Part shown: positions 25,801-40,200 of the stretch, in pieces
How the letters are laid out: every line of letters starts with the position of its first letter
Position numbering within the stretch: position 1 is the first letter of the stretch
Assembly (NCBI GenBank): GCA_013399115.1
Contig: VXAA01006435.1
Coordinates: 121,733 to 185,732, forward strand
Reading direction: 5' to 3'
Source of the DNA: Anseranas semipalmata
Lineage: Eukaryota > Chordata > Aves > Anseriformes > Anseranatidae
DNA: 64,000 nucleotides
Program-made: the position numbers and the translations under genes
Notes under the pieces: model-generated
Seen by the model: only the letters and a program-made list of their open reading frames with translations
What the model was told of the DNA's origin: nothing
The model's database searches: none

Positions 25801-28800
25801 GATTTGATCAGTGCATTCAAAATGCTCCAAGCACAGAAATTGCAATTCTCTCGGATGAAAACAAAAAAGTTGTAAAAGCAATGGTGGCATTTCACTGGCA
25901 CTGTTTGCATAAAAAGCTATTGCGAGTCTGGAGGGAGATGTCACTGAGCTGCGAATTCTCTTCCAGGGGGAAAAAGCCCTAAAAGAAATGCTTCAGCTTT
26001 AGATTATTTTATGGGGACTGGCTGGAATGGGCTGCTCTGGGGAATCGGGCCCTGCACCCAGTCAAACATCATGCAGTACTGAGGATGGTGAGAATTGACT
26101 CATCCAGTGGTTAAGAGACAGCAGCAGTGCTTTGCTGGGTCCCTTCCAGCTGGTTAATTTGATGCTATGTTTTCGGTTGCTGCCTGTCACAGCTGCTTTC
26201 ACACCAAGATTAGTTAGCAAAGTTTGGCAGGGTGACAAGCAGCCACAGTTCATCAACTTTGCTCTGATTCAGTACAGAGTGGGAGGGAAAGGGGAATGGG
26301 GCCTTCCGAAAAGTTTTGCTAAGGAAGAAGCAGGGCAAGGGTTGTGTGTGGCAGAGAGCGAGCGAAGGAGCTGGGAGTCTGATGTTTTCTGTTGGATCGA
26401 GAGCAAAGCTCATAACCTAATTTGGTCCTCCATCGGATCAAAATCCTATGGCCAATTATTAGACAACACTGTGGGGGGGCATGGGGTATGGTTCTCGTCT
26501 CTCCGGCCATTCCCTCACCCTAAATCATCCTGGACTTTATTATTTTATAGAGACTGTTTCTGATCAACTGCCTTGAGAGTCGTGATGCCTTCACTCAGCT
26601 CCAGGCTGATTGTGGAGAAAGAAGAGTTGCCTCATGTATTTCCCAGTCCTTTTTTTTTTTTTTTTTTTTTTCCATTTTCACGCTATTTTACATCTAGGTG
26701 TTTGCCTTGCAGCAGCTTTAGATCCGTTTGGTTAACCCAGGGGGCTCCAGCAGAGTACCGTGACCTCTTCAGACTGTTGTGAAATGAAATGGAGGGACAG
26801 TTCACAGAGCTATGTGCAGGAGGAGAGCAGACTAACACAGGTTGGTGAATTGGGAACGTGGGGCCAAGTCCTGTGCTCCTTGGCTGGAGAACTGTCTTAT
26901 AGGAACAATTCCAATATGAACTGTTGCAGCCTTAAAGGATTTCCAGTGGGCAATTAAAGGTGTACCTGTGTCTCCCTGTAGTAATGTTTTGCATGGCTTA
27001 ATTGCAGCCCGCTTGACCAGTACACAAGGTTGTTTTGTGGTTGCTGTGCCTTTCATTTTGTATTAGGAATTAAAATTGCATTTGAGAGTGCTATCTGCCA
27101 GCTTTGGGAATGCAAGAGCTGCAGCATCCCTTTGTTATGAGCAGAAATAGCTGTTTGCTGGAGACCTGCATGGAAGGTCCTGTTTGTCATCAAGCTTTGG
27201 GGCATTTTGCTGGTGGTACCAACAATCTGGTTGCTTCTAGTGATGGTGAACGAAGCAGGCTGGTTTTCTCCTGTGGGAGAGGAGAGCTGAATGAAAGGGA
27301 GAGGTTGCACTGGGCTGAGACCACCAGTGGTGCTGGAAAGGAATGGGCAGAAATGGCCGCATTCAGCACCGTTAGGCTGTGACGAGGCCCCATGGGATGA
27401 TCCAAGAAGTAGATTTCTTGTGATGTCACGTGCACATTGTGTTTTATTTCTGTGACATTATCCATGGAACATGCTGTTTTCAGAGAAAAATGCATATCCC
27501 TGCCATGAGTGATACAAAGTTTCCAGCTGACTTCAGCAAGTGTTCCTCCCGCAGTAGCTGGTTTCCTCCTATATTGAGCTGTGTCATATCCTTGCTGCTC
27601 CACGGAGTAATCTTAAAGTATTTTGGGATCTTTCAGGCTGTGCTTGCAGCAGACTGCCAATACTGTCCAAGCTAAGTGGGGGATGCCGTCCAGAACATGC
27701 TCTTTGCCATGTTTTATGAAAAGATTGTTACCCCTCACTACGGAAAATTCTCTTTATCCCCATGTGTCCTCACACCAGCATCTGGATGCAGCTTTCCTCA
27801 TGTCCTGTCTTAGAACTGTCTCACAGTGATACAATGCCCTGTGATGCCATTTCCCTGCCGTTTCATCAGAGCAGAACACCTTCCCTCTCATATCTACAGG
27901 TGCTCTCAGCTTCATTGCAGTGCAGGAAGGAGCATCTATAAAACTTGTCCCTGTTCTGAGCAGTTTACTTTGTTTTACTTGAAACTGGAACAGGCTCCAT
28001 CTGCTGTGGGGAAATATCCTGAGGGCTCTCCAGTGTTTGGCCATCCCATTTCTTTTAATTTGAAGTCTAAACCACTTGGGCAGCTTTGCAAGCCATCATC
28101 CAGCTATTCATGCCAAATGCGCTATGGTAGTATCCAATTTCCCCATGCAATCTCATCGCTGAAAACCAGCAGTGATCTCTGCACTAGCAGCTTGAATACA
28201 GCCCTGGGGCTTGGGCTAAAAATGCAGAACAGTCTGTCTGCTCCTGAACCCAATGCACAGTCCCAGCTCCCAGCCCCTTCAGAAGCAGAAAGTGGTCCAT
28301 GTTACCTCTCCCTCTCCCTAAAAACTCAGCTACATTCCGGTGACTGTTTCTGTCTGAATTCTAGGGCTGGCAATTTTTATGGCATTGTAAAATTAATTGT
28401 TAATATAACAGCATGCAACTTTGGGGAAAAATAAATGGCATAACAAAGGAACCCCTCAGAGTGGGGGGAAAAAGATAGAGAGGAAAAAGGTATGAAGTCA
28501 TTTGCAAATATCCCATGTCCAGAATGGAGAGAGATGTCTTTGAAATTCCCCCCCTTTTTTTTTTCTTAATCATTGCCATTTTCCTCTTGCTATCTTTGGC
28601 AAATTTAATTTCTTAGCATTTTCTTCCTCTCCTGCTGTTTTTCTTTCTCCTGCCTTGGGTGGAACTGAGCATTTGGGGGAGGGAAGGAAGCAGCTTTGCT
28701 GAGTACTTTGCTTTGTAACCAGCTTTTTTTTTTGTCTTGCTCCATCCCAGACACCTGTGAGTCTTTCAGAACTGGAATCCTCTTCGGCATATAAATAAGG

Positions 28801-30750
28801 TCTACAGTGGTCAGGAGCTGCAATTATGAATTTATAAGGGAAGTGATCGGATTAATTGAGCAGCAGTGGGTGTGTTCAATTACACCAACTTCTGATTAAT
28901 TACCCTTTGTTGGACCATGTCAGCACACTTCCTAATGCTGAAGGCATTGCCTGAGATCAGTGGAGCAGCAAGGCCTTTGCCTTAACCAATGGCAAATCCA
29001 AACATGCCTCAAGACTAGCAGTTTCTCCTCTGCCTTCTTGGTTCAGTGGAAAAAAATTGCCAAAGTGTCAGCCAAGTATTTGAAGCCATTTTAGAAAATT
29101 TGCTCTTGATTCTGAAAATTTGGGTTGGGGAGGGATTTTTAGAAAATCAAATGACAACTTGTACTGGTTCTCTCAATACAGATATATCAGCTATCTTCAG
29201 TACAGGCCAACGCAGTCATTTGAAAGTGATCCTGTTAGTTTTTTCTTTCTGTGTTTTCCTCCACACACACTATCCCAAAGGATGATCAATCTAGCAGGTC
29301 TCTGGGGCAGACAGTAAGCTGGCACTGAAGCTGCTTCAAGAAGAGAAGTTGCTCCATCTGTTCATCCTCTGTCTCATGGCTTCTCTGGAGCTCTTTGCAG
29401 GGCTGGAAGTAATGTAAGCTCTGTAGCTCAGTTTGCCTGCTGGAAATCGGGGCTACTTGCCTTTCCCACTCTGAGTGTGATGTAAAGATGCCATCAGAGG
29501 TCTGGGCTGTTGAGAGGAGAGCCTGAATGGAACATCTTGATCACATGTGTAGCCACTCTCTACCCATTCATTCACACACTGACCTTATCTTCCAGTGTGA
29601 ATATCTCTACTCTGTTCTAAACATTATCACTGGTAATTGCATTCCTCCTCAGCCTTTGCATGTCCAGGTAAATACACTGAGTCCTTTGTGTGGGGAAAAT
29701 CTCCTCATCCTGACTGCAGCCACACGTGCTAAGACGTTTTGCTGTCTTACATGCTAGCACTGGTGCTTTCCTGCTCCCCAGAAATATTTCACCTGATTAT
29801 GTAAAGATTGCTCTGGTGTCTAGGTATTTGCAGCCACTAACTTGCTGCTGTACACCCAGTCCTTTCCTATCCTCTGGGAACAACAGACTGGAGGTCAAGT
29901 TTTTGGTCTTACAGCAAAAATTCTATTTGTTCCCTAATGGCATTTCTGCCTGCTATTGAATTTCAGCCGTTACATTACGAGGTTGTGATCATCCTGCTTC
30001 TGATATTCTGGTCCTCTTCTGCTAACACCGAGCCATCGCTTAGATCTCACTGCCTGACTTCTCTTTCTGTCTTGATCATCAAGTAAAATAATTTAATTGC
30101 TTAATGGATTCGATTATTGCCACTTTCTCCTCATTTGTTACATCCTCGTCTGTCAGCGCAACCGTGGCATAAAAATTCTGGCTTCTGTGCAAATCCCTCT
30201 GTTAGGAAGCTAGCATGACTGAAGTTACTTTTACAAGAGCTGTATAACTAATCTCTTCACAAAAATATGCAAAACTACTTGGACAGTGTTTCTGGGTGAA
30301 AGAACGAACATGCATGGGAACGAACGAGTGGGTGGTAGCCTGCCACATAAGCAGCGCTGCTTTTCAGGCTCTGCAATAGCTAAAGGACATGCTTCCTAGA
30401 TCTCCAGATTCAGGTTTTATCTTCCTAAAGCCACATGACAATTAAAATAAGCAGATACGTGCGGTTTATAAACCTTCAAAATACTTGATGTGTTTTGCTT
30501 TAGCACGGGAACTAAACAGCTGTAAGTAAAAGTAGAGATCTCATGAAGGTATTTCTCTTCTGTTTTCTTCCCCATTTCTGAGTATTTTTGGCATAGCCAA
30601 AAATGCTTTGACAAGTCCAGATTTCTTCCACTTTTGATTGCCAGTTGATGTCTAAATCCCACAGATCCTGTTTGTGACCCCTTCAGGTACCACCCTTTCT
30701 CTCCCTTGCCCATGCTGCTTCTGGAGTATAGACAAGTGAAGGGATTGTCC
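22870..30750. other. Intergenic DNA, no recognised gene
   Basis: No coding exon, RNA gene or well-preserved transposon was recognised in these 7.9 kb. Open frames such as 24877-25326 (minus) and 27826-28434 (plus, 202 codons) lack any recognisable domain. Homopolymer T tracts occur near 25537 and 26649. TAAT-rich blocks near 26400 and 28820-28910 might be regulatory (see findings). Confidence 0.6.
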
Positions 30751-30751
30751 C

Positions 30752-31291
30752 GCTCTGCTCTGCACTGGTGCGGCCTTGCCTCGAGCACCGTGTGAAGGTT
30801 TGGGCACCACAATATAAAAAAGACATAAGCTATTAGAGAGCATCCAAAGGAGGGCTATGAGGATGGTGAAGGGTCTCGAGGGGAAGACGTATGAGGAGCG
30901 GCTGAGGTCACTTGGTTTGTTCAACCCAGAGAAGAGGAGACTGAGGGGAGGCCTCATGGCGGCCTGCAGCTTCCTCATGAGGGGAGCGGAGGGGCAGGCG
31001 CTGATCTCTGCTCTCTGGTGACAGCGACAGGACCCGAGGGAACGGCATGGAGCTGTGACAGGGGAGGGTCAGGCTGGGTGTTAGGAAAAGGTTCTTCACC
31101 GAGAGGGTGGTCAGGCACTGGACCAGGCTCTCCAGGGCAGTGGTCACGGCACCGACCCTGCCGGAGTTCAAGAAGCATTTGGACAATGCTCTCAGACGTG
31201 TGGGTTGATTTTTGGGTGGTGCTGTGTGGAGCCAGGAGCTGGGCTCGATGATCCTTGAGGGTCCCTTCCAACTCACGATATTCTATGATTC
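30752..31291 (+). mobile_element. CR1 LINE, 5'-truncated, degraded, 3' end intact
   Basis: This copy parallels the one in the MKNK1 intron. It shares TGCGGCCT, then a GGGGAAGACGTATGAGGAGC stretch and the GGTTCTTCACCGAGAGG block. It finishes with the CR1 terminal signature ATATTCTATGATTCT. The reverse-transcriptase C-terminal tail is broken by stop codons and changes, so the copy is inactive. About 540 bp remain. Confidence 0.94.
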
Positions 31292-34200
31292 TCTTCTCTG
31301 CAGTCCAGTCTGCATGTGGACTTTAGTGAAGGACTTTCTGTTCCATCATCTCGAGGTTTCTCTAAGATACCAACTCTGTTTTACCTCTCAGGTGGATGGA
31401 ATCTTGCACCAGGGGCTGTGTCCTCAGTCACTTCCCTCTGGAGTTAAGATTCAGATGCTTGTTTTGCCCCCTCCCATGCAGTTCCCCAGAAATATGGGGT
31501 TCTTATGGTTTTGTATGAGACCAATTTTGTGCCTGAATCAAGCACTCTCCTATTGCTTTTCAGGTTACATGAGAATAGAAGCCAGACAATCCTGACTTTC
31601 TCATAAGGTTTTGTTCCAGTTCAAAACCTTGTTAAAGGAACAAGCTGCCACATATCAGCTACTCTTGCTATTGGCATATGCAAGGCAACTCATTCCTCTC
31701 ATGTGGGCTGTTAAGCTCTTCTGAATTACATGGTATTTATTGCATGATAAGAACACACACATAATGTGTTACTGGGGATCCTTGTGGTGAGTTATTTGCA
31801 TGCTTAAAGCCTGTGGCTGAATGTGGAAGTTTGCCAATGCCACCAGTTATTCACGAGCTGCACATAAACAGATCCCTTAAATTATGGTTTTGGAAATACT
31901 CCCCCTTTGAGCTTCTTCATTGTCAGTTCCAAACTGCAACAATACAGCACAGTATCTGAATTATGACTGCCAGCTTCTGGCTGTTTCTGTGCTGCCTTTC
32001 CGCCTTGCTTAAGTTCCTTAGATGTGCTTAATGTGCTTAACTGAGCACCAATGCCAAACTTTCTCAATAGCACCAAAGTCAATAAGCTTCCCTTCCCTCC
32101 CCACTCCTGTTGTAGCTTTTTTTTTTTCTTATGTATTTTTTTTCTTCTGTTGAATAATTCAGATAATAGGTTGGTGCTTGAGAGCTGGGTTCCCTAATGA
32201 GGGAAGTAGCTTGCCAACTTTTTATCTTTCCAGTCGCTTGACTGCAAACCCAACATTGTTAACAAATCACCATGGAATAACTGTGGAAATACAGAACAAA
32301 ATGTTGTTGTCTTAAGTGGGCAAGGAATTAAAAATAAACAGAATGAAAGAAACCCAAGCCCTGCACAGGAAAATAAATATGGACATAAAGCATGCATGGA
32401 AGGAAAGGATGATAATAGAAATCTCTTTGCAATCTTGTTTTATTTCTTGCAATATCTGCAACCAGGACAGCTGTATGGAAGAAAGGACATTAACTCTCCC
32501 AAGAGACAGCTGCACTAATTCAGAAGGTAGGTATAGGTGTATCTGTTGGCAGCTTTGCTTCTTTCCATGTTTGTGAATAAAGGTTTGTATATAAAGTGTT
32601 TTTTACTTTGCTAAGTTGATTTTTTTAAACCTGAATGTTTTACAGTCCATGTAATACAGACAGGGTTTGAAAACTCAGTGTGATGCCTTTTTGCACACTG
32701 CTTAATCCCCTTTAAAACTGCATTAAGATCATATTGTGTTTGTTCAGATCAAGAAATGTTTCAGATGAATGTTTAGTTCTTTGCCCTCCCTGCATTTTTT
32801 CTTTCCTGGATCCCCATCTCTGCTTACTAGAGCAGAGATCAGCAGCTCTTGGTGCCTCAATGGTCCCACCAGGTCTCCAAGCGGGTGAGGACATGTGTAA
32901 GGTCTCTCATCTCCTTTGCAGGACAACAGCTCTCATAACTTGGGAATCAGATGGAAATGCAAGCTGGATGAGAAGTAGGAACCTAGCTAAAATAATGTGT
33001 CCACACAAGCACAGGGTAAGGGGGGCCAGATCATGTTCTGGGGCCGCTTTACATTAGCCTAAATGATGATCTGGGAGCAGGTCCATTAACTCAGGATGAA
33101 TCTCATTTTGGTGGTAGATGCTAAATATGTAGCTGAAGTACTGCCAAAGAATAGTATGTGAACATTGTGTCAGCAGCAAGTGCTCTTTTCATTTATGTCA
33201 GATAAGTGCTGAAAGCTCTTATCACTCTAGGCAGAAGTGAAAATGTTAGCACAGTGTCCTACTACATGCAGAGAGCATAGGAGCCAGCAAAGCACAGACA
33301 GACGCAAAGGCTTGGGAATAGACTACTGTCTCCCACCAAAGAGAAACACCTACAAAGATGCTGGTCAGGATGTGCAACAGGCTTCTACCCCTTAAGGATT
33401 TGATAGTGAATCCCTTTCAGAAATGGCTGGATATCAAGGAGTGTCTCATTTCTAACGTATGCTTAAGGAATGGCTACTTTCTTGTTAAGCAGCAGTTTAG
33501 CTGTAGGGAGGGTGCAAACAATGTCAACATCTCAACAAGCTCAAAATAAATTGAGCTTTCCATCTGGAGGTATCAATGTCATTCACATTTGAGGGATGAG
33601 GAAACAGAGACTTGGGAAGCTTGCCCAAGACCAGGACTCTCATCTTGAATCCCTGCCCAGTGAAATTCTGCAGCTGAACTGAAATTATGCTGAGTTCTGC
33701 ACAAGTTTAACATCGCTATCTTAACCATGTGACATTGTTTTCTGCAACGCAGGGAAGATGCTCATCTTCAGTCTTGGAGGCCAAATTCTCAGCAGTGGAT
33801 GTGAGATAGGATGCTTAATGCAATAGAAACTCTCATCTCAAATATTGACTTAAAAACGTGCATCTAAAAGCCTAGTATATGGGAAGGGTCCCTGTTGTGC
33901 TAGATGCTGTACAAAGATGGCTCCAAGAGATTGTCCTGATCCCAGAAAGTGTGTTTTCTGATTTCTTTCCTGTTGTGTTGCCAGCATTTACACAAAATGC
34001 AGAGCACTGAGCTGAATGGCAGATCTGGGCAAAATTTGGCAGTTCCAAATTGAGATAAGCTGGTTTCATTGGAAACTAAAATCCCACCCATCTGGCCTGT
34101 AATTGCTATTAAAGGATCCTTTGAAGATGGACATTCAGGGAGCTATACCAAATTAGAGCAGTTAAAGATGTGACTTACATTTGTTTGCACTCAAAGCCTG

Positions 34201-37200
34201 GGGAAGTGAGATGAGAAAAAATGAGGATGGCAGGGAAAAAAAAAAAAAAAAGACTGAGGATTCTCATGGAGCACTGCTCAAAATGAGCCCTCAGGGAATG
34301 CTAACTCGCAATTGTTGCTTCTGAAAGGCGGATCCACTTTTGTTTGCATAGAAGTATCACTGAGCACCCTGCTTTCTGCCACTTGCTTGTTTATAATCTA
34401 TCTTCTGTTTCCTATCAGTCTTGCTTGTTGCTTAGTCCATCCTTCATCTACTGGTGGCAGGAGCTAAAATACCCTTCTGCTTTGCATAGCAGGGATACGT
34501 GTGATACAAAGCCAGATGGCTGCTGAGATGAGCAATTGAGATTGTCTGCACGTTATTAATTGCAGCTGCTGTTTTTGCAGTTAGAGGTGATGGTAAGGTT
34601 CCCAGCGGCAGCTGGGAACAGATGGACAACGGGATTTGGCTTGGTGGCTTGTGATTAATATCCACTGGAATGGGGTATGCTCAGCCCCACTCTGGGCTTA
34701 GATCTCCTGTCTGACAATGGGATTGTAGGAATGGGTTTATTCTAGCCTGCACTTAAAGGTGATGGTCAGGAGCCCACTTTGAGGCACCAGTGTGATCCCA
34801 TTGTATTTGGTTGAAGCTGAACTCATTTTCATTGTTTCTTGCTATTCCTCCTTTGTTTTCCTCTTACAGCTGCATTGCATTACTAAAAATACTTAAAAAC
34901 ATATAATTTACTGAGCTGCTTCCTCTGCTTGTTCTGTTCCAGGCACAAACATCCATCTCTCTCTGAATACCTATCTCATCTGCCTAAATTAAGTCACTGC
35001 TTCGAAGCAGAACTTCACCTTTAGGGAACAGCTTCTGTTATTCTGTAATTGTAGCTTTTCTCCTCCTGTGCTAACAAGAGATCCGGCACTCAAGGTAAGG
35101 GCCTAGTTTGGGAATCACTGAAGGGAAGGGTTGCTAATCCCATCATCCTCTAAATTGGAGGTTAGAACATCTTGGCTTCTTGCTGAGAATTAGAAGGACT
35201 GTTTTGGGTCAAGCTAAATCTTGTCTAACTCTGCATCCTGTTTCTGTCAGTGGCCAGAAGGAGATGCTGAAGATAAATGTGTAATTAATATACTTTCCCT
35301 GCCTCCGGCAATCAGCAGCTTAAGGACTTCATGAACTGGAGGCATGCTGTGCAGTCATCAAAAGGCAGAGATGCCCCCTCTTTATGAAGCTTAACGAAGA
35401 CTTGCTATTCCATGTTTCCTTCCTGATTCACCCATGTCACAACACTCGTGCAGCCTCGTGGCTTGGGAGATAGGCTGAGCTTTAGATGAAGTTGTCCTTG
35501 ATTCAGAATGTTTCAGTGTCTAGTGCTGTAGGTGATGAGTTTTGCCATACGGTCTCCTGAAGATGCTAGTTTGCAAGGTCTCTTCCGGATTTTCCTTCTG
35601 GAAAGCAGCAGTATCAGAGTTTGGTGTTCTGGCTGTGACCTCTTCATGAAAAATCTGTCTCTCTTATTAGGAGGAACCAGAAATAAACCCCAAAAAGAGT
35701 CCCTGTAAAAAGGACCCTTTGAAGAAACAAAGTTGACAGTTTAGCTCTGTTGATGATGTCATGAAAACTGTCCCACTTCAGAGCCAGAGAGGGTCTGGCT
35801 TGTCATATTTGGAAGCCTGTGTTGATGACAGTGGCCTAAGGCAGCTACCTTACTGGTGACCATGCAGGAAGCTGAATCCCTTGGGAATATGTTACCTCAT
35901 TGAGAATGTTGTTGCCTGTGCTGTGGTTTTTATGATATAACCAGGGCTTTTGTATTTGGACACAATTTGTATATCCCCCTGTACTTCTCCAGAGAAGCCG
36001 CCTTCAGCCTTCAGGGCAGGGAGAATGAGAGGACATGCAGTTTGGGATGGGATAAGGTACTTCTCCAAATGCAAAGTATAGAAGTTGTACACTTTCCCTC
36101 CCCAGAGGACAGTGATAGGCCAGTAAAATCCAACAAGATGACTCAGTTGCACTCAACATGATGGTTGGGCACAGAGGTCTGTAAGTTCTTTATATGTCTG
36201 AAATTGAGTCCAATTTGATTCTACTTTAAATAGTATATTCCCCATATAAAAGCTTTTTTNCACAGCCATGTATGCAATTACGTATATTTGCTGTGCATGT
36301 GTTCACACATACAATTGCTCTAATTCTGAGCATGGCTATTTCCTATCCAATGTGATCTGACTACAGCAAAAATTAAAATAAAGATTAGATTAGTTGCCGT
36401 GGTAACAGCTACCCCTGCCTCATATGACGCACAGATTCTGTGAAGCGAAGGAGCACATATCAATTTACACTTTTAATTTTTGGGACATGCAGGGTTCAGC
36501 TCTTCCCAGGAGGTCCTCTGATGACACCAAGTGATATCTCTGTTTCCACTCAGCAGGCTTATGCTCTTCGACTTTCTGTAATTCACAAGAGCTTCAGAGC
36601 TGTTGCCACCATCTCTTGGTAGAAACAATCTCATCTTCATTTTAGTTTCTTTTGTAAAACAAACAAACAAGAGCAGAAAGACAATGGAAAAAAGTCTGGT
36701 ACGGGGGATACTGAGGCTGAGAGAGATGTGCTAGTTCTCTCAGGGTAAAGACAGCACTGGGGGTGTTTCTTTTGGTTGCATATAAGCATGTTGGCTTAGG
36801 ATTCAAGGCAGCACTGTGCTACCTCCAGTCCATGGGCCGTGTACAACCTTGACCACCGATGGGGTGGCCAAAGGCAGTGGAGAGGGAGTATGGGTTCATA
36901 TCTGTGGTGGGTTCCCAGTGTTTGAACTCCGTGCCCCTGCTCGGCAGGTGTGGTGATGAGGGGCGTGTTCCCCGCATCTGAGTCACTCAAGCCCTTTGTC
37001 CATGTTGAGCATTTCTTTACTTTCGGTAATTTGCACACCTGGCAGTCTCTGGAGAGCTGTGTCAGCTGAGAGAGACGTGACTGTATTCAGAGGGAGGGAG
37101 ACAACCAGGGCCTAGCAGGGCATCACTGCAGAGTCTGTGCATGCACTGGGGCTATATGGCTAATCAGTAATTGTTAATGAGGGGGAGAATAATCACATAA

Positions 37201-40200
37201 CATCAGCATTTGTGAATTAGCTATGAAGCATGCAAAAGAGGGTAACTGTCAAATTTGCTGGGCTGTCTTGGTTCATTTGTTTTCATGACTGGGCATCAAG
37301 GTTTTAAATGTTTCTGCCTTGTATTGGATAAAAATAAACAGTCCTGAGTAGATGTAGTCAATCTAATGATGTCTTGTGGTGTAAGATCTCACTCGTTACA
37401 TCTCCCAGCTATCAGATCATTTAAGGTGTAGGATGAGACAAATTATTGGGTCTGCAGGAGAAGAGCACATGAAGAGATAATACACTTGACTGCAGTTAAT
37501 GATTACTACTATGTGTCTATGTACATTACAGAGGTAATATGTCTTTCTGATTCTCGCCCATTAGGTGCACATCCATGTTGTCTTCCAGGCTGCATCCTTG
37601 GTCTCTTCTCAGAATTTATTCCACAGCTATCACCAGTCTCAAAATTGCATCTTACAGTGCAACGTCCCACATAATTTCTTATCCATTCTGTTCCCTGCTG
37701 CTCCTTGTCTACTCCCAAACAAGGATATTAAAAGTCCTCAGCTCCAGAAGAACCTGCTTACTTCAAGTACATTATAGACTGAACAAGCCATAGACTTTGG
37801 CAAAGCATTTTGCAAAGGGAAGTGGAAAATAAGGTTAATCACCCTTTCCCTCTGTGTCTAATTTGCTTGTAAAAATCAATTTCTCTCCTCCACCCATGAC
37901 AGAGAGATCTCCCTGCTGATCTGTCTAGCAGTTCATGAACCTGCCTGATAGCAAACCTCAGGCCTCACAGCGGGAAGCACAGCCTGGGGTTTCTTGCCTT
38001 CTTCTCCAGCAACCTGCGCTTTGGTGCGTGCTTGTCCACTTCAGGGAGTTTCAACCAGCTTAGTGCTTCTCACCAAAATGGTCAGGACTGGATTCACTGG
38101 ATCAAATTAGCTTTCTAAAGGTGGGACAAAGAGCCACAGGCTCTCGTGAAACGCCAAATCATATGTTGTCCTGAGTTTCTCATGGAAAAACCATCAGGAA
38201 AAGCTTTATTTGTGGCAGTGTCTTAATGTGCTGAAAGAGGACAAGAAGTTCCAGCTCACGCTGGAGAGACAGTGGTGTTTTTGAGGCATCAGTGTTGTCA
38301 CAGCTGTAAGAACAGAAATATGTTATGAGTGCTAATTATATTAATTAAAGTTGTGCTGCTGTTTGTGTGAACGCTTACGGAGAGGAATACAGATTTTTCC
38401 CATTGTTTTACTTCCAGACAGAAGCTGGAGGCCTGAAAGGGGCCAAGTCTACAATACGTGATCATGCATGCTGTGATTCCTGGAATATAACAAAATACCT
38501 ATTGTATTTTAAAAATGTATTCACTAAAAGCAATGTTCCTCTTTTTCAGACTGATTCCCTACAGATTTTGACACTTGAATTACATTTGCTTTTTCTAGCA
38601 TCCCTAATTTGAGCCATGCACACAGGCACGTGTCCTGGGAACCTCTTTGTGCCTCAGTTTGCCTCCAGTTTCAAGAAAGGAAATCATTGATTTTCCTGTG
38701 TCCTTGCTTTTTGTGGTACATCCAGTCTTCAGGACCTTAGCCTTTGTCTTCACATAGCCTAATGCTATGGGACTATCACTATTCCAGCCTGACTGTAACA
38801 AAGCGTTGTCAGTACTAAAGATGTGCTCCTCTATATGGTCATGGAAGAGTCTTGGACTGCAGAGAACTGATCTAGCTTCAAGGATGACCTGGACTGTTCA
38901 CTGAGCTTGCTCAGTCCCTGCTGCTTTGTTCAAACCCATGTGCAGTTCCTGGGGAGTATTGCTGCAGGTTTCCTGGCTCTCTGCTTTCTGGTACCTTCAT
39001 AAAGCTCTCACTCTGCTGTTTTGTTCTCGTTTCCTCCTTTCCGGTCTCCAGGGCTAGGAGCTAACATAAGGCACCAGCTCTGAAGGGGCAAGGTCCTTTT
39101 TTCCACAGTGCTCTTGCTGTGGCTAGGAGAGGGCAGCTGCTGGCGGCATATGTGGGAGGAACGGGCTGTCTCTCAACACAAGTGCTCTATTTATGGGCTG
39201 TTAAGGACTCCTGCAATAATGCAGAGTTCTGCATGTCTCCTTGTGGGGGCTGCAGAAAGCTTTGTCTTTCTTGCTTTATGGCTTATGACCAAAGCAGCTG
39301 TCATGGGATGGCGACTGTAAGAAATGCAGGGGTACCTGTGCCAGCTTTTGTCTTGTATTGATGCAATTGCCTTGGTTATGTCAGCACTGAGCGTCTGCAG
39401 AACAGTCCCAGTCTGGCCTGGCCCAGACATTCTCATTTTCTATCTAGATTCACTTGACAGTAGCCAACTGTTGCCCTTCCTTCAGCAAGATATTTTCTTC
39501 CTCTCTGCTTAGCGGCCTACTTTTTGAAAAACTTGTATAAACACAACCTCCCTCCCAAACTGGCTGGGAGGCTTATAAGCAGTTACAGAGCCACATCCTC
39601 ATCTGAGCATCATGAAACTTAATGCAAAAAGGGTGGAACAAGTGCAAGGGCTTTCTAACAAGACTTGAAATAAAATGCCTCTTCATTAAAATGTCATTTG
39701 CAAAATTAGCAAAAACTGATGCAGAAAGGAAGATGCCTCAATGGGTCTGCAAGACCTGAATGTGGGACACGGACATCGGCAATGCTCATACAAAGCAAAG
39801 GAGCAGGTGGCAAGAGATTTTAGTTATCCTACATGTTGTTCTACCCTGCTGCAGCCCATTGCTACACTTGCTACAGCAATACTGTTCTCGCAGTCTGCAT
39901 AGCGTTCAGCTTTCCCTTTGTTTTGCTGCTGTTCAGTGGCCCAAAGATTTGAGTCTCTCCATCTTTCCGCCTGATACTTTTCCAAGCAAATGTAATCTAA
40001 TGCTTACAGTGGGCTTTCTCAAGCACAATGTGTTGTGCTTCCTTCCCAGTACAAGCTGTCTCTGTTGGCTCTAAACTGCAATAACAACTATCTTTAATCA
40101 TCTTTCTCATTCAGCTTGTAATAGGCAGCTTAACCACAGAAGGTGAACTTGAGAATTTTCCTAGCCCATGTCTGGTATGATCCCAGGCTGGTTTCTATTT

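Noticed and set aside
30652..31276. Open frames of about 100-120 codons on the minus strand
   Set aside because: They are antisense translations of the CR1 fragment, as are those at 13256-13588 and 13646-13903.
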